Shown here: one piece after another, positions 9,741-18,747 of the stretch
Numbering within the stretch: the stretch's first letter is position 1
Layout: every line of letters begins with the position of its first letter
DNA from: CAVWQV01 sp963757115
Lineage (GTDB): Bacteria; Pseudomonadota; Alphaproteobacteria; Acetobacterales; Acetobacteraceae
Length of the DNA stretch: 64,000 nt
Assembly (NCBI GenBank): GCA_963757115.1
Contig: CAVWQV010000003.1
Location: 23,023-87,022 of the forward strand
Reading direction: 5' to 3'
Notes under the pieces: generated by a model
Told to the model about the DNA's origin: nothing
What the model saw: the letters and a program-made list of their open reading frames with translations, nothing else
Databases searched by the model: none
Made by a program: the position numbers and the translations under genes

Positions 9741-10847
9741 CTACCAGCCGTTCACCCGTTCCCAGACCGCCACCACCTCCTCGCCACCGTCGACGACATA
9801 GTACCGGTCGTGCGCCGCGGCAGTCATGCAGGTGTGGTTCGGTGCGACGCGCACCAGCGCGCCGATCGGGAGATCGGTCGGCACTCTTGTGAGATCGAGC
9901 GCGACAACCCCATGCTCCTGATACGCGCGCTGCACCACTGCGTCGCCGTAGCTGCGCCGGCCAGCCCGGTCCAGCAGGAGGCCGAACCCGTAGTCACGCG
10001 GTGCTGACTCAGTGCTGCGGTCCTTGGAAAGTGCCAGTCCTCCGGCGTCGATCAACAGCCGGCCTTCGCCGGGGCGACGGCCGATCACGCTTGCGAGCAC
10101 GGTCACCGCAATGTCGTCGGGGCCATGCGTGCCGATCTCGGCCTGGAACAGGTCGCCGAACATGTAGACCCCGGCGCGCACCTCCGTGACACCGCGAAAC
10201 GACGCGGCGTGCCGCGCAGTCGGCGAGCTACCCAACGAAACGATTGGGACGGAGTAGCCCGCGCCACGCAGCCGTTCGGCGGCACGCACGATTTCGGCGC
10301 GCTCCGCCTCGGCAAACGCCGCCATTTCGCCTGGGGATCGGCCACCGTAGCTATGGCCGGCATGGGTCATGACGCCGTCGAGACACGCGCCGAGCCGGTC
10401 GGCAATGGCAAGCAGTGCTGCGTCGTCCGGACGCACGCCGCCGCGACCCTCGCCAGTATCTACCTCGATCAATGCGCGGGGGGGCATCGGATGCGAGGCG
10501 ATCGCACCCGCTACGTCCGGGTCGTCCGTGATCACGGTGATTCCGGCCCCGACAGCGTTGAGCTTCGCGACCCGTTCGAGTTTCTGTGGCGTGACGCCGA
10601 CGGCGTAGAGGATGTCGGTCAGGCCGTGCCCGGCGAAATACTCGGCCTCCGCCAGGGTGGAGACAGTAATGCCGGCGCGACGCCCGGCGAGCGCCAGCCG
10701 CGCGACCTCAATCGATTTGGCGGTTTTCATGTGCGGCCGCAGGGTGACGCCGTGCCGCGCGATGGCGTCCGCCATGCCTTGCAGGTTGCGTTGCAGGATT
10801 GTCCGGTCCAGCACCAGACAGGGCGTGGGGAGATCGTCGAGCGTCAT
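9741..10847 (-). CDS. D-serine dehydratase / D-threonine aldolase-like PLP enzyme
   Basis: A 368-residue fold-III (alanine racemase-like) PLP enzyme of the DSD1 family. The PLP-binding lysine is in LRPHMKTAKS near the N-terminus, and a PNHTC motif near the C-terminus matches the His/Cys zinc site known from eukaryotic-type D-serine dehydratase; D-threonine aldolases use His/Asp there, which makes D-serine dehydratase slightly more likely. The ATG overlaps the stop of the upstream threonine synthase (ATGA), so the two are translationally coupled, pointing to hydroxy-amino-acid metabolism. Confidence 0.88.
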   Translation of the reverse strand: MTLDDLPTPCLVLDRTILQRNLQGMADAIARHGVTLRPHMKTAKSIEVARLALAGRRAGITVSTLAEAEYFAGHGLTDILYAVGVTPQKLERVAKLNAVGAGITVITDDPDVAGAIASHPMPPRALIEVDTGEGRGGVRPDDAALLAIADRLGACLDGVMTHAGHSYGGRSPGEMAAFAEAERAEIVRAAERLRGAGYSVPIVSLGSSPTARHAASFRGVTEVRAGVYMFGDLFQAEIGTHGPDDIAVTVLASVIGRRPGEGRLLIDAGGLALSKDRSTESAPRDYGFGLLLDRAGRRSYGDAVVQRAYQEHGVVALDLTRVPTDLPIGALVRVAPNHTCMTAAAHDRYYVVDGGEEVVAVWERVNGW

Positions 10848-11976
10848 CGCCCGCCGTCCAGCATCGCCGAGATCGCCGCCGTTGCCTTCAGCCCGCTGCC
10901 GGTCAGAACGAGCACGGTGGTCTGGTCCGCACTGATCGCGCCCGAATCCAGCAGCTTGCCGAACGCGGCCGCGACTTGGGCGCAGGTGGGCTCCACGTAA
11001 AGGCCGATTGCCGCCAGATCGAGACGGCCCGCACGATCTCGTCCTCGGACAGCATCACGGCGCCGCCGCGCGTTTCTTTAAGCGCGCCGAGCACCTCGTG
11101 CAGGCGGATCGGCCGCGCGATGGCGGTGCCCTCCGCGATTGTGGGAAGAATGGTGGTCTCCACCGCTTCGTCGGCGACGGACAGGAAGCTTGCCGCGATC
11201 GGCGCGCAGTTGGCCGGCTGGGCCGCGAAGATGCGCGGCAACGTTTCGATCTCGCCGGCCCGTTGCAGCTCGGTGAAGCCGATCTCGCAGCCGAGCACGT
11301 TGGACCCGGCGCCGCACGGCACGACCACGTTGTCCGGCGCGCGGTAGCCGAGGTCTTCCCAAAGCTCATAGGCGAGCGTCTTGGTGCCCTGGAGGAAGAA
11401 CGGGTGCCAGTTGTGGCTGGCGTAGAAGATTTGCTCCGCCCTCCGCAGCGCTGCCTCTGCGGTGTCCTCGCGCGTGCCTGGGATCAGCTCCACAGCGGCA
11501 CCGTAGGCCCGCATCTGGGTGGTCTTGGCAGGGCTGGTGTTTTCCGGCGTCAGAATGGTGGCGGGGAGGCCGCCCGCGGCGGCGTACGCCGCAATGGCCG
11601 CACCGCCGTTGCCGGAGCTGTCCTCCAGCACGGCCCGCACCCCTTGCGCGCGCAGCAGCGATAGCATCACGCTCGCACCGCGATCCTTGAACGACCCCGT
11701 CGGTTGCAGGAAATCGCATTTCAGAAGAACCGGCGCGCCATGCAGCGACCGAGACAGCAGCGGGGTGCAGCCTTCGCCGAGCGTGATCGGGTCATCGGCC
11801 GCCAACGGCAGCGCCGCGCGGTAGCGCCACAAGCTCCGGGTCGTGCGGTCGATCGCGTCGCGGCCGATGCCGGGGAGCGGCGTCAGCAGCAGCGGCGCCC
11901 GGTCCCGCCCGCACCAGCGCGGCTCGTCGATCGCGAACGTTTCGCCCGTCCTCGGGTCGAGATAAGCGACTTGCAT
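10844..11976 (-). CDS. Threonine synthase-like PLP enzyme, one frameshift near the C-terminus
   Basis: A fold-II PLP enzyme of about 377 residues. The PLP lysine lies in PTGSFKDRGA, the substrate loop is DSSGNGGAAIAAYAA, and a GEGCTPLL segment precedes them; together these fit threonine synthase (O-phosphohomoserine to threonine) or a close lyase. Near 11025 one base is missing; in the correct frame the protein continues with DLAAIGLYVEPTCA and ends at a TGA overlapping the next start. Read without the correction it ends early at 10903. The start is ATG 11976. It is divergent from the M20 gene, 78 bp away. Confidence 0.86.
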
Positions 11977-12054
11977 CTTGCGGCCTCCGCTGCTCAGGCT
12001 GGCCCGCGCCCAGGGCGGTTGCAAGCCGCGGTTTCGGCGCGGAAAGGCCCCAGC

Positions 12055-13182
12055 ATGAGCGACACGCTCGCCCAAGTGACGGCGCTCGCCCGCGATTTCG
12101 TCGCGATCGACAGCCGCAGCTTCATCTCTAACCTTGCTATGGCGGACCGGGTGGAGGCCGCACTGGCGGGTTTCGAGATCGAGCGGATCGACTACGCGGA
12201 CGCGGCCGGGATTGCCAAGCGCGCCCTGGTCGCCGCGCGCGGCGAGCAGGGCGGCCTCGCCTTCTCCGGCCACATGGACACGGTGCCGGATACCGGCTGG
12301 AAGACCGATCCCTGGTCAGCGCGCGTGGACGGGGACACGCTGCACGGCCTCGGCAGCACCGATATGAAGGGGCCGCTCGCGGCCGTCATCGTGGCCGCGC
12401 AGCAATTGCCGGACGTGACGTTGCTGATCACCACCGACGAGGAAACCACCAAGCAAGGCGCGCGCGCGATGGTGGAGCGCTCTGCGCTGGCGGAACGGAT
12501 GCGCCCGCGCGGCATCATCGTGGCCGAGCCCACGCGCATGGCGCCGGTGCGGGGCCATCGCGCGCAGATCGGCTTCACCTGCGAAGCTTACGGCGTGCAG
12601 GCGCATAGCAGCACCGGGCGCGGCGAGAACGCGAACTGGCGATTGCTGCCGTTCCTGGTCGCTATGCGCGAGGTGTGGGAGCGGCTCCGCAGCGATCGGG
12701 CGTGGCAGGACGCCGCTTACGATCCGCCGTTCAGCGACTTCAACTTGGTGATCGATAATCACGGCGCTGCCAACAACGTCACTGTCGCGGTGGCGACGGC
12801 GCGGATCAAATTCCGCTACTCGGCCGGGATCGATCCGGCGCCGGTGGTGGCGGCGGTACGCGAAGCGGCCGCCCGGCACGGCGTCGAGGTTTCCGAAGCG
12901 CGCGAGGGCGCGCCGCCCGAACTCGCCGCCGATCATCCCCTGGTGCGAGTTTGCTCGGACGTCACGGGCCGCGCGCCCCGGACCGCTCCGTACGGCACCG
13001 ACGCTTCCGTGCTGCAGGAGCTGGCCCCGTGCGTCGTGCTCGGCCCGGGCGACATCGACGCGGCACACACGCCGGGGGAGGCCGTAAGCCTGGCCGAACT
13101 GGCGGCAGCAGTACCCGTATTCAGGCAGTTGGCGGCAGCCGTTGATCAGCGGCCTGCGCCTGCCTCGCGAGCGCGCTCATGA
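12055..13182 (+). CDS. M20 family metallohydrolase (ArgE/DapE-like)
   Basis: A 375-residue dinuclear-zinc amidohydrolase. The ligands are in order: SGHMDTVPD, GLGSTDMKGPL, TTDEETTKQGA (catalytic Glu pair), VAEPT and a late DAAHTPGE. The insert domain is the lid/dimerisation part. M20 enzymes deacylate amino acids such as N-acetylornithine or N-succinyl-diaminopimelate; the specificity is not determined by sequence alone. It stands divergently to the threonine synthase gene and converges with xseA, whose stop is 3 bp away. Confidence 0.87.
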   Translation: MSDTLAQVTALARDFVAIDSRSFISNLAMADRVEAALAGFEIERIDYADAAGIAKRALVAARGEQGGLAFSGHMDTVPDTGWKTDPWSARVDGDTLHGLGSTDMKGPLAAVIVAAQQLPDVTLLITTDEETTKQGARAMVERSALAERMRPRGIIVAEPTRMAPVRGHRAQIGFTCEAYGVQAHSSTGRGENANWRLLPFLVAMREVWERLRSDRAWQDAAYDPPFSDFNLVIDNHGAANNVTVAVATARIKFRYSAGIDPAPVVAAVREAAARHGVEVSEAREGAPPELAADHPLVRVCSDVTGRAPRTAPYGTDASVLQELAPCVVLGPGDIDAAHTPGEAVSLAELAAAVPVFRQLAAAVDQRPAPASRARS

Positions 13183-13184
13183 GT

Positions 13185-14636
13185 TCAAAACGGCAGCATG
13201 GCCTGCCGCGAGCTGGGCTTTTCTCCGTCCGTCGTCGCACGCACCTCACCGTCGGCGAGGCGGATGCGTAGGCGGGTGCCCGGCCTGATGGCGGCGGCCG
13301 AAGTGAGCGGCCGGCCCGCATTGTCCGACACCAACGCATAGCCCCGCTTCAGCACCGCGTCGGGCGAGACCGATTCGAGTCTCCCGGCCAGGCCGCCGAG
13401 ATGCGCGCGCGCTTCCCGCAACCCCGCGCGCAACGGCGCCTCGGTCAGCCGGGCCGTCGTTCGGCCCGCCCGCAGCCGTGCCGCCGAGACGCTGTGGCGC
13501 AGCCCGCCTGTCAGGTGCGCCGCCGCGTAGTCGAGCTTTGCCCGTAGCGCAGCGATGGCGCCGTGCGGCGTCGGCAGCCGCCCGCCGCGCTCGAGCGCCG
13601 CCCGCCGTGCGGCGACCAGGTTGGGCAGCGCCAGCAGCAAACGTTCTGCACGATCATCGATCCGTTGCCGGGCCGCGCCGAGCAGGGAGGGAAGATCGGG
13701 CAGCTTGCGCTCCGCGTTGCCGAGGCGAAGCCGCCGCTCGCCCACCAGCCGGCTCAACCCGCCCAGCAGCCGCGCCCCAGTATGCTGCAGGTCGGCCACG
13801 AGGTCGGCCCGGACGGGCACGGCGAGCTCGGCCGCCGCCGTGGGCGTGGGCGCCCGGCGGTCGGCGGCGAAGTCGAGCAAGGTGGTGTCGGTCTCGTGCC
13901 CGACGGCCGAAATCAGCGGAATGCAGCAGGCCGCGGCGGCGCGCACTACCTCCTCGTCGCTGAACGCGATCAGATCCTCGAGGCTGCCGCCGCCGCGCGC
14001 CACGATCAGCACGTCCGGGCGCGCGATCCGGCCGCCGGCCGGCAGCGCGTCGAAGCCGCGGATCGCGCGGGCAATCCGCTCGGCCGCTCCCTCTCCTTGC
14101 ACCGGCACCGGCCAAAGCAGGATCGGGCGCGGAAAACGGCGCGTTACGGTGGTGCGGATGTCCTGGATCACCGCACCCTGCGGCGATGTAATGACGCCGA
14201 TCACCGCCGGCAGCCGCGGCAGGGCGCGCTTGCGGGCCGGATCGAACAGGCCCTCGGCCGTCAGGCGCTGGCGCAGCAGCTCGATGCGCGCCAGCAGCGC
14301 CCCCGCGCCCGCGTACTCCATGCGCTCGATCACGAGCTGATACTCGGAGCGCTCGGCGTACGAGGACAGGCGGCCGGTGACGATCACCTCCACCCCGTCC
14401 TCCGGCTTCATGCCGAGCCGCGGCACAGTCAGCCGCCAGACGACCGCCTGCAGCTTGGCACCCTCGTCCTTGAGGCAGAGATAGACATGGCCGGAGCGGT
14501 GGCGCTTCATCCCGGTGATCTCGCCGCGCACCCGCACCCGCCCGAACGCATCCTCCAGGGTCCGCTTCACCGCCCCGCTGATCTCCGAGACGGTGTATTC
14601 AGGCACGTTGCCGACGGCGGCGGTCAGGTCGTCCAT
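13185..14636 (-). CDS. xseA: Exodeoxyribonuclease VII large subunit
   Basis: A 483-residue XseA. The N-terminal OB-fold (YTVSEISGAVKRTLED, then VRVRGEITG) is followed by the catalytic core with ITSPQGAVIQDI, VARGGGSLEDLIAF and SAVGHETDTTLLD, then a long coiled-coil region and a C-terminal RGYALV segment. With XseB it degrades single-stranded DNA to oligonucleotides. ATG 14636 fits family starts; a TTG at 14645 would add three residues. It is divergent from purD, with only 47 bp between the two start codons, so the promoters must overlap. Confidence 0.95.
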   Translation of the reverse strand: MDDLTAAVGNVPEYTVSEISGAVKRTLEDAFGRVRVRGEITGMKRHRSGHVYLCLKDEGAKLQAVVWRLTVPRLGMKPEDGVEVIVTGRLSSYAERSEYQLVIERMEYAGAGALLARIELLRQRLTAEGLFDPARKRALPRLPAVIGVITSPQGAVIQDIRTTVTRRFPRPILLWPVPVQGEGAAERIARAIRGFDALPAGGRIARPDVLIVARGGGSLEDLIAFSDEEVVRAAAACCIPLISAVGHETDTTLLDFAADRRAPTPTAAAELAVPVRADLVADLQHTGARLLGGLSRLVGERRLRLGNAERKLPDLPSLLGAARQRIDDRAERLLLALPNLVAARRAALERGGRLPTPHGAIAALRAKLDYAAAHLTGGLRHSVSAARLRAGRTTARLTEAPLRAGLREARAHLGGLAGRLESVSPDAVLKRGYALVSDNAGRPLTSAAAIRPGTRLRIRLADGEVRATTDGEKPSSRQAMLPF

Positions 14637-14683
14637 GAACGGCAACCTATGCTAGACGGCCGATGCGACGGAAGGTTTGCATC

Positions 14684-15928
14684 ATGCGGGTGCTGGTGAT
14701 CGGAGGGGGCGGGCGCGAACACGCGCTTTGCTGGGCGCTGGCGGCGAGCCCGCTACTCGAAACATTGTGGTGCGCGCCGGGCAATCCCGGCACCGCGCAG
14801 CACGCGCGCAACGTCCCGATCGCCGCGACCGACATTCCGTCGTTGGTCGCGTTCGCGCAGGACAACCAAGTGGATCTGGTGGTGCCCGGCCCGGAAGCGC
14901 CGCTGGTTTTGGGCATCACCGACGCGCTGGAAGCGGCGGGCATTGCCTGTTGCGGCCCCAGCGCGGCGGCCGCGCAGCTCGAGGGCAGCAAGAGCTTTGG
15001 CAAGCAGGTGTGCGACGCGGCCGGCATCCCGACCGCGCGCTGGGAACGCTTCGATGATCGGGACGCGGCGCGCGAGTTCGTCACCCGACGCGGCGCCCCG
15101 GTCGTGGTGAAGGCGGACGGGCTTGCCGGCGGCAAGGGCGTCGTGGTGGCGGAAACCGAGGCCGAGGCGCTGGCCGCCGTGGACACGCTCGACCTGCCGC
15201 TGGTGATCGAGGAGATGCTGGCGGGTGAGGAGGTGTCGTTCTTGGCGCTCTGCGACGGCACGCACGCGATCCCGCTCGGCGTCGCACAGGACCACAAGCG
15301 CGCCGGCGCGCGCGACACCGGACCCAACACCGGCGGCATGGGCGCCTACGCCCCGCCGCCGATGTTCACCGAGGACCAGGCGGAGGCGACGATGGAGTGG
15401 ATCGTGCGCCCTGCCCTGGCCGAGCTTGCCCGGCGCGGCACCCCCTTCCGCGGCGTGCTGTTCGCCGGCCTCATGCTGAGCGGCGAGGGGCCGAAGCTGC
15501 TCGAGTTCAACGTCCGCTGGGGCGATCCCGAATGCCAGGCGCTGCTGCCGCGCTTGATGTCGGATTTGCTGCCCGCGCTACAGGCGGCGTGCGACGGCGA
15601 GCTCGCCAATTTCGCCTTGCGCTTCCGCCCGGATTATTCAGTTGCCGTGGTGATGGCGGCACGCGGCTATCCGGGCGAGCCGGTGCTTGGCACGGCGCTC
15701 CGCGGCCTCGACCGCGCGGCTTCGGTTCCGGGCGTGCTCATATTCCAGGCCGGGACGGAGCTGGCCGCCGACGGCCAGTTGCGCGCCGCCAGCGGCCGAG
15801 CGCTGACGATCTGCGCCACCGCCCCCACCCTCCAAGCCGCGCGCGACGCGGCTTATGACGCGATCGGAAGGATCGATTGGCCGGAGGGTTTCTACCGCGA
15901 TGACATCGGCTGGCGGGCGCTGTTGTAG
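14684..15928 (+). CDS. purD: Phosphoribosylamine-glycine ligase
   Basis: A 414-residue GAR synthetase, the second step of purine synthesis (phosphoribosylamine + glycine + ATP). MRVLVIGGGGREHAL is the N-domain start, VVKADGLAGGKGVVV is the ATP-grasp nucleotide loop, TGGMGAYAPPP the central signature and EFNVRWGDPECQ the metal site. Length and domain order are typical and the frame is intact. I chose ATG 14684; ORF-extending codons upstream run into the xseA leader. Confidence 0.96.
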   Translation: MRVLVIGGGGREHALCWALAASPLLETLWCAPGNPGTAQHARNVPIAATDIPSLVAFAQDNQVDLVVPGPEAPLVLGITDALEAAGIACCGPSAAAAQLEGSKSFGKQVCDAAGIPTARWERFDDRDAAREFVTRRGAPVVVKADGLAGGKGVVVAETEAEALAAVDTLDLPLVIEEMLAGEEVSFLALCDGTHAIPLGVAQDHKRAGARDTGPNTGGMGAYAPPPMFTEDQAEATMEWIVRPALAELARRGTPFRGVLFAGLMLSGEGPKLLEFNVRWGDPECQALLPRLMSDLLPALQAACDGELANFALRFRPDYSVAVVMAARGYPGEPVLGTALRGLDRAASVPGVLIFQAGTELAADGQLRAASGRALTICATAPTLQAARDAAYDAIGRIDWPEGFYRDDIGWRALL

Positions 15929-16107
15929 ACGAACGGGGTCAACCAGGGGCGCCCGAGAGTAAGGTCTATGTTGCACGGGCCCCTCGGGTGAGGCAGGGCA
16001 GCCTGCGGACGCATCGTGGTGTCGGGCCACACTAGCCCCGCTTGGCGACGCTTGAGCTGGACGGGCGCATCTGCAACCGTCGCAGCCACTGCGAAAGGTT
16101 AGGAAAG

Positions 16108-16590
16108 ATGTCCAAGATCAGCACGTGTCTGTGGTTCGGAAAGGACCTCGAGACGGCTGCCCGGTTCTACGTCTCGATCGTGCCAGAATCCCATATCGAC
16201 CATATCCTGCGCTCGCCGGGCGCGTGGCCCGGCGGCGAGGCGGGCGACGTCCTCCTGATCAGCTTCACGCTTGCCGGCCAGAGCTTCCAGGCACTCAACG
16301 GAGGAGCGCCAGCCGAGTACGGCAACGCCGCTTCGATTTCGGTTATGTGCGCCGACCAGGAAGAGGTTGACCGGCTGTGGGCAGCACTCACCGCCAACGG
16401 CGGATCGGAGATGATGTGCGGCTGGCTGCGCGACCGGTGGGGAGTCCCTTGGCAGATCGTGCCGGAAGTTCTCCCTCGCCTCCTGGCGCATTCAGATCCG
16501 GACGTTTCCGCCCGGGTCTTTACCGCGATAGAGAGCATGGTGAAGCTGGACGCAGCCGCCCTGGAACGCGCAGCAGCGGTCCCCGACTAG
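16108..16590 (+). CDS. VOC-superfamily (PhnB/3-demethylubiquinone methyltransferase-like) protein
   Basis: A 160-residue protein of the PhnB-type VOC fold. It begins MSKISTCLWFGKDLETAARFY and contains the usual FTLAGQSFQALNGG and WGVPWQIVP segments. Despite the historical 3-demethylubiquinone methyltransferase label, these are glyoxalase-fold proteins of mostly unknown function. An AGGTTAGGA stretch serves as ribosome binding site just before ATG 16108. It stands alone, between purD (180 bp upstream) and the convergent TetR gene. Confidence 0.82.
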   Translation: MSKISTCLWFGKDLETAARFYVSIVPESHIDHILRSPGAWPGGEAGDVLLISFTLAGQSFQALNGGAPAEYGNAASISVMCADQEEVDRLWAALTANGGSEMMCGWLRDRWGVPWQIVPEVLPRLLAHSDPDVSARVFTAIESMVKLDAAALERAAAVPD

Positions 16591-16667
16591 GCGCCCGCTA
16601 TCAAACGATTCAAATATTCCTCAAACGCCAGGCGCAATCCCGCTATTGCGATTGCAAAGTAGGAGCG

Positions 16668-17252
16668 TCAGCGGAGGGCCAGCTGCTCCAGTTCGGAGCG
16701 AGCGGCAGCGATGATCTCCCGCGCGAGGGCAGGGTCGATGGGCGCTACGGCGCGCGCGATGGCGACACTGCCGACGAGGCCGGACAATACAGTGAGCGCG
16801 CGACGTCGAGCATCTTCCGGGGTCGTAGAATCCGATAGCGCGTCCTGCACCAGTTCAACCATCTTCGAGAAGCCGTCGGTGAACGCGGTGCCGATCGCTT
16901 GGTCCTGCCGCCGAACTTCAGAAATGCAAGCGGCGATGACGCAGCCCGATCCGACATCCGTCAGATGGGCCTCGGACAGATAAGCGTCGAGGTAGGCGGC
17001 GAGTGGATTGGATGCTTTGTCGCGGAGTTCGCGCAAAATACCAACGCCGTCGGCAAAAGCCTTCCGAACGGCCTCGGCGGCGACGACGTCCTTGGAACCG
17101 AACTGCCCGTAAAGCGCGCCTTGAGATAACCCCGCCTCCCGGCTGATATCGACGACGCCCGCGCCGTTGAACCCCCGCTCCTGCAGCAGACGCCTCGCCG
17201 TGTCGATGAGAGCGGCCCGATGCTCCGCCACCTTCTTGCTGGATACCTTCAT
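16668..17252 (-). CDS. TetR-family transcriptional regulator
   Basis: A 194-residue repressor. The N-terminal helix-turn-helix includes RRLLQERGFNGAGVVDI and EAGLSQGALYGQFGSK; the C-terminal ligand domain matches the TetR_C group found with AcrR/NemR-like regulators. It is divergently transcribed from the RND efflux genes at 17425 with a 172-bp shared control region holding a palindrome, so it most likely represses the pump and itself. The start is ATG 17252. Confidence 0.9.
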   Translation of the reverse strand: MKVSSKKVAEHRAALIDTARRLLQERGFNGAGVVDISREAGLSQGALYGQFGSKDVVAAEAVRKAFADGVGILRELRDKASNPLAAYLDAYLSEAHLTDVGSGCVIAACISEVRRQDQAIGTAFTDGFSKMVELVQDALSDSTTPEDARRRALTVLSGLVGSVAIARAVAPIDPALAREIIAAARSELEQLALR

Positions 17253-17297
17253 CGCTCGAACGCTCCCAACCGTCCTCTTGATACATTCATAGACAGC

Positions 17298-17320
17298 TCT
17301 ATCTAACGGCCGTTGGTAGA
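17298..17320. promoter_or_regulatory. Candidate TetR operator between regulator and RND pump
   Basis: A perfect 10-bp palindrome AACGGCCGTT (17305-17314) is flanked by TCTATC on the left and GGTAGA on the right, giving an imperfect 23-bp inverted repeat in the divergent promoter region. Size and position are as expected for a TetR-dimer operator. Confidence 0.5.
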
Positions 17321-17424
17321 GACCGCTATGATTGCTGACACAGATTGGTGCGGGCGGTCCCAGTGCAATCGGCCTCGGGGCTTCGCGCCACTCGGCAGCA
17401 ACCGCCCAATCGAAAGTGTCGTCA

Positions 17425-18670
17425 ATGACGGAACTCAAGAGCGCGGAACGGGAACTCGCCCGCCGCACGATCGACGCCGAAGACGAGCGGCCGCGTCGGG
17501 CCCGCGGCACGCGGTGGATCGGGAGCGTCGTCATCGTCGGGCTGCTGGCGGCGGGCGGATTGTTGGCCGCTGCGCAATTGGCACGAGAACGGCGCGCCGG
17601 CGCCGCCCCTCCCGCCGCTGCCGCAAGTGACGGTGAGCGCGCCGTTGCAGCAAATGGTGCAAGCAACAGGCCGCTTTCTGGGCCAATTCGCGGCCGTGGA
17701 CAGTGTGGAGTTGCGGGCGCAGGTCGGCGGCACGTTGACGGCAATCGAGTTCAAGGACGGGCAAACAGTGCGCGCGGGCGATCCGCTGTTTTCTATCGAC
17801 CCCCGGCCTTTTCAGATCCGTCTCGAGCAGGCCGTCGCGCAGTTGCAGACGGCGCAGGCTAAGCAGGTCCTGACTGAGGCCGAGCTTTGGCGGGCCCAGC
17901 AGCTCAAACGAGCCGATTTCGGCTCGGCGGAGAACGTCGATGCGCGCGCTGCCGATGACCGAAGCGCGCAAGCCGCCATCCAGACCGCGAAGTCGGCGAT
18001 CTCGGACGCGCGTCTCGACCTGGAATTCGCGAGGATCACCGCGCCGTTCGGCGGGCGCATGGGCGCGCGTCTCGTTTCCCCGGGAAGCCTGATCAGTGGC
18101 AGCCGGGGTGGTGTAGGCCAGTCGACGCTGCTCGCGACGATCGTCTCCCTGGACCCGATCTATCTGGGCTTCGACATGAGCGAGGCCGACTACGCCGCCT
18201 ACCAGAAAGCGCATCACGGCGAGGCACCGCACTCGGACGTCGCGATCAGCCTGTATGGCGACGGGCATTTCGACCGACACGGGACACTCGACTTCATCGA
18301 CAATGCGGTTGACCGCAGCAGCGGCACCATCCGCGCGCGGGCGACGGTGCCAAACGCGGACCTCGCCATCACTCCCGGCCAGTTCGCGCGGCTACGCCTG
18401 AACCTCGGAAATCCGGAGCCGGCCTTGCTGGTGCCCGCCGCCGCCGTCATCCCCGACCAGTCGCGGCAGATCGTCATGACCGTGGCACCAGACGGGACCG
18501 TCGTTCCGAAGCCGGTGGAAGTCGGGGACCTGGAGCATGGATTGCGAGTTGTCCGCAGCGGCCTTGCGCCTACGGACAGCGTCGTGATCGACGGACTCGT
18601 GCGGGTTCGTCCGGGAGCCAAGGTCAATCCGGTTCCTGGTGAGATGAAGCCGGATCCGAACGCCGAATAA
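17425..18670 (+). CDS. RND efflux periplasmic adaptor (membrane fusion protein), one frameshift
   Basis: An AcrA/MexE-type adaptor of about 414 residues. The first frame encodes a charged N-terminus and a membrane anchor (WIGSVVIVGLLAAGGLLAAA); near 17580-17610 a one-base shift moves into the second frame at PQVTVSAPLQQMV, after which the barrel-sandwich, coiled-coil hairpin (QLQTAQAKQVLTEAELWRAQ), beta-barrel and membrane-proximal domains follow to VRPGAKVNP. It bridges the inner-membrane pump to an outer-membrane channel. The RND gene follows 77 bp downstream; no outer-membrane factor gene is present. Confidence 0.87.
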
Positions 18671-18747
18671 GCTCTGCTTCGGCGTGCTGACTGACCAGAC
18701 GCCCCTCGACACGACGGACTTCCGGTCCACTACACAAGGAGGGCGCG

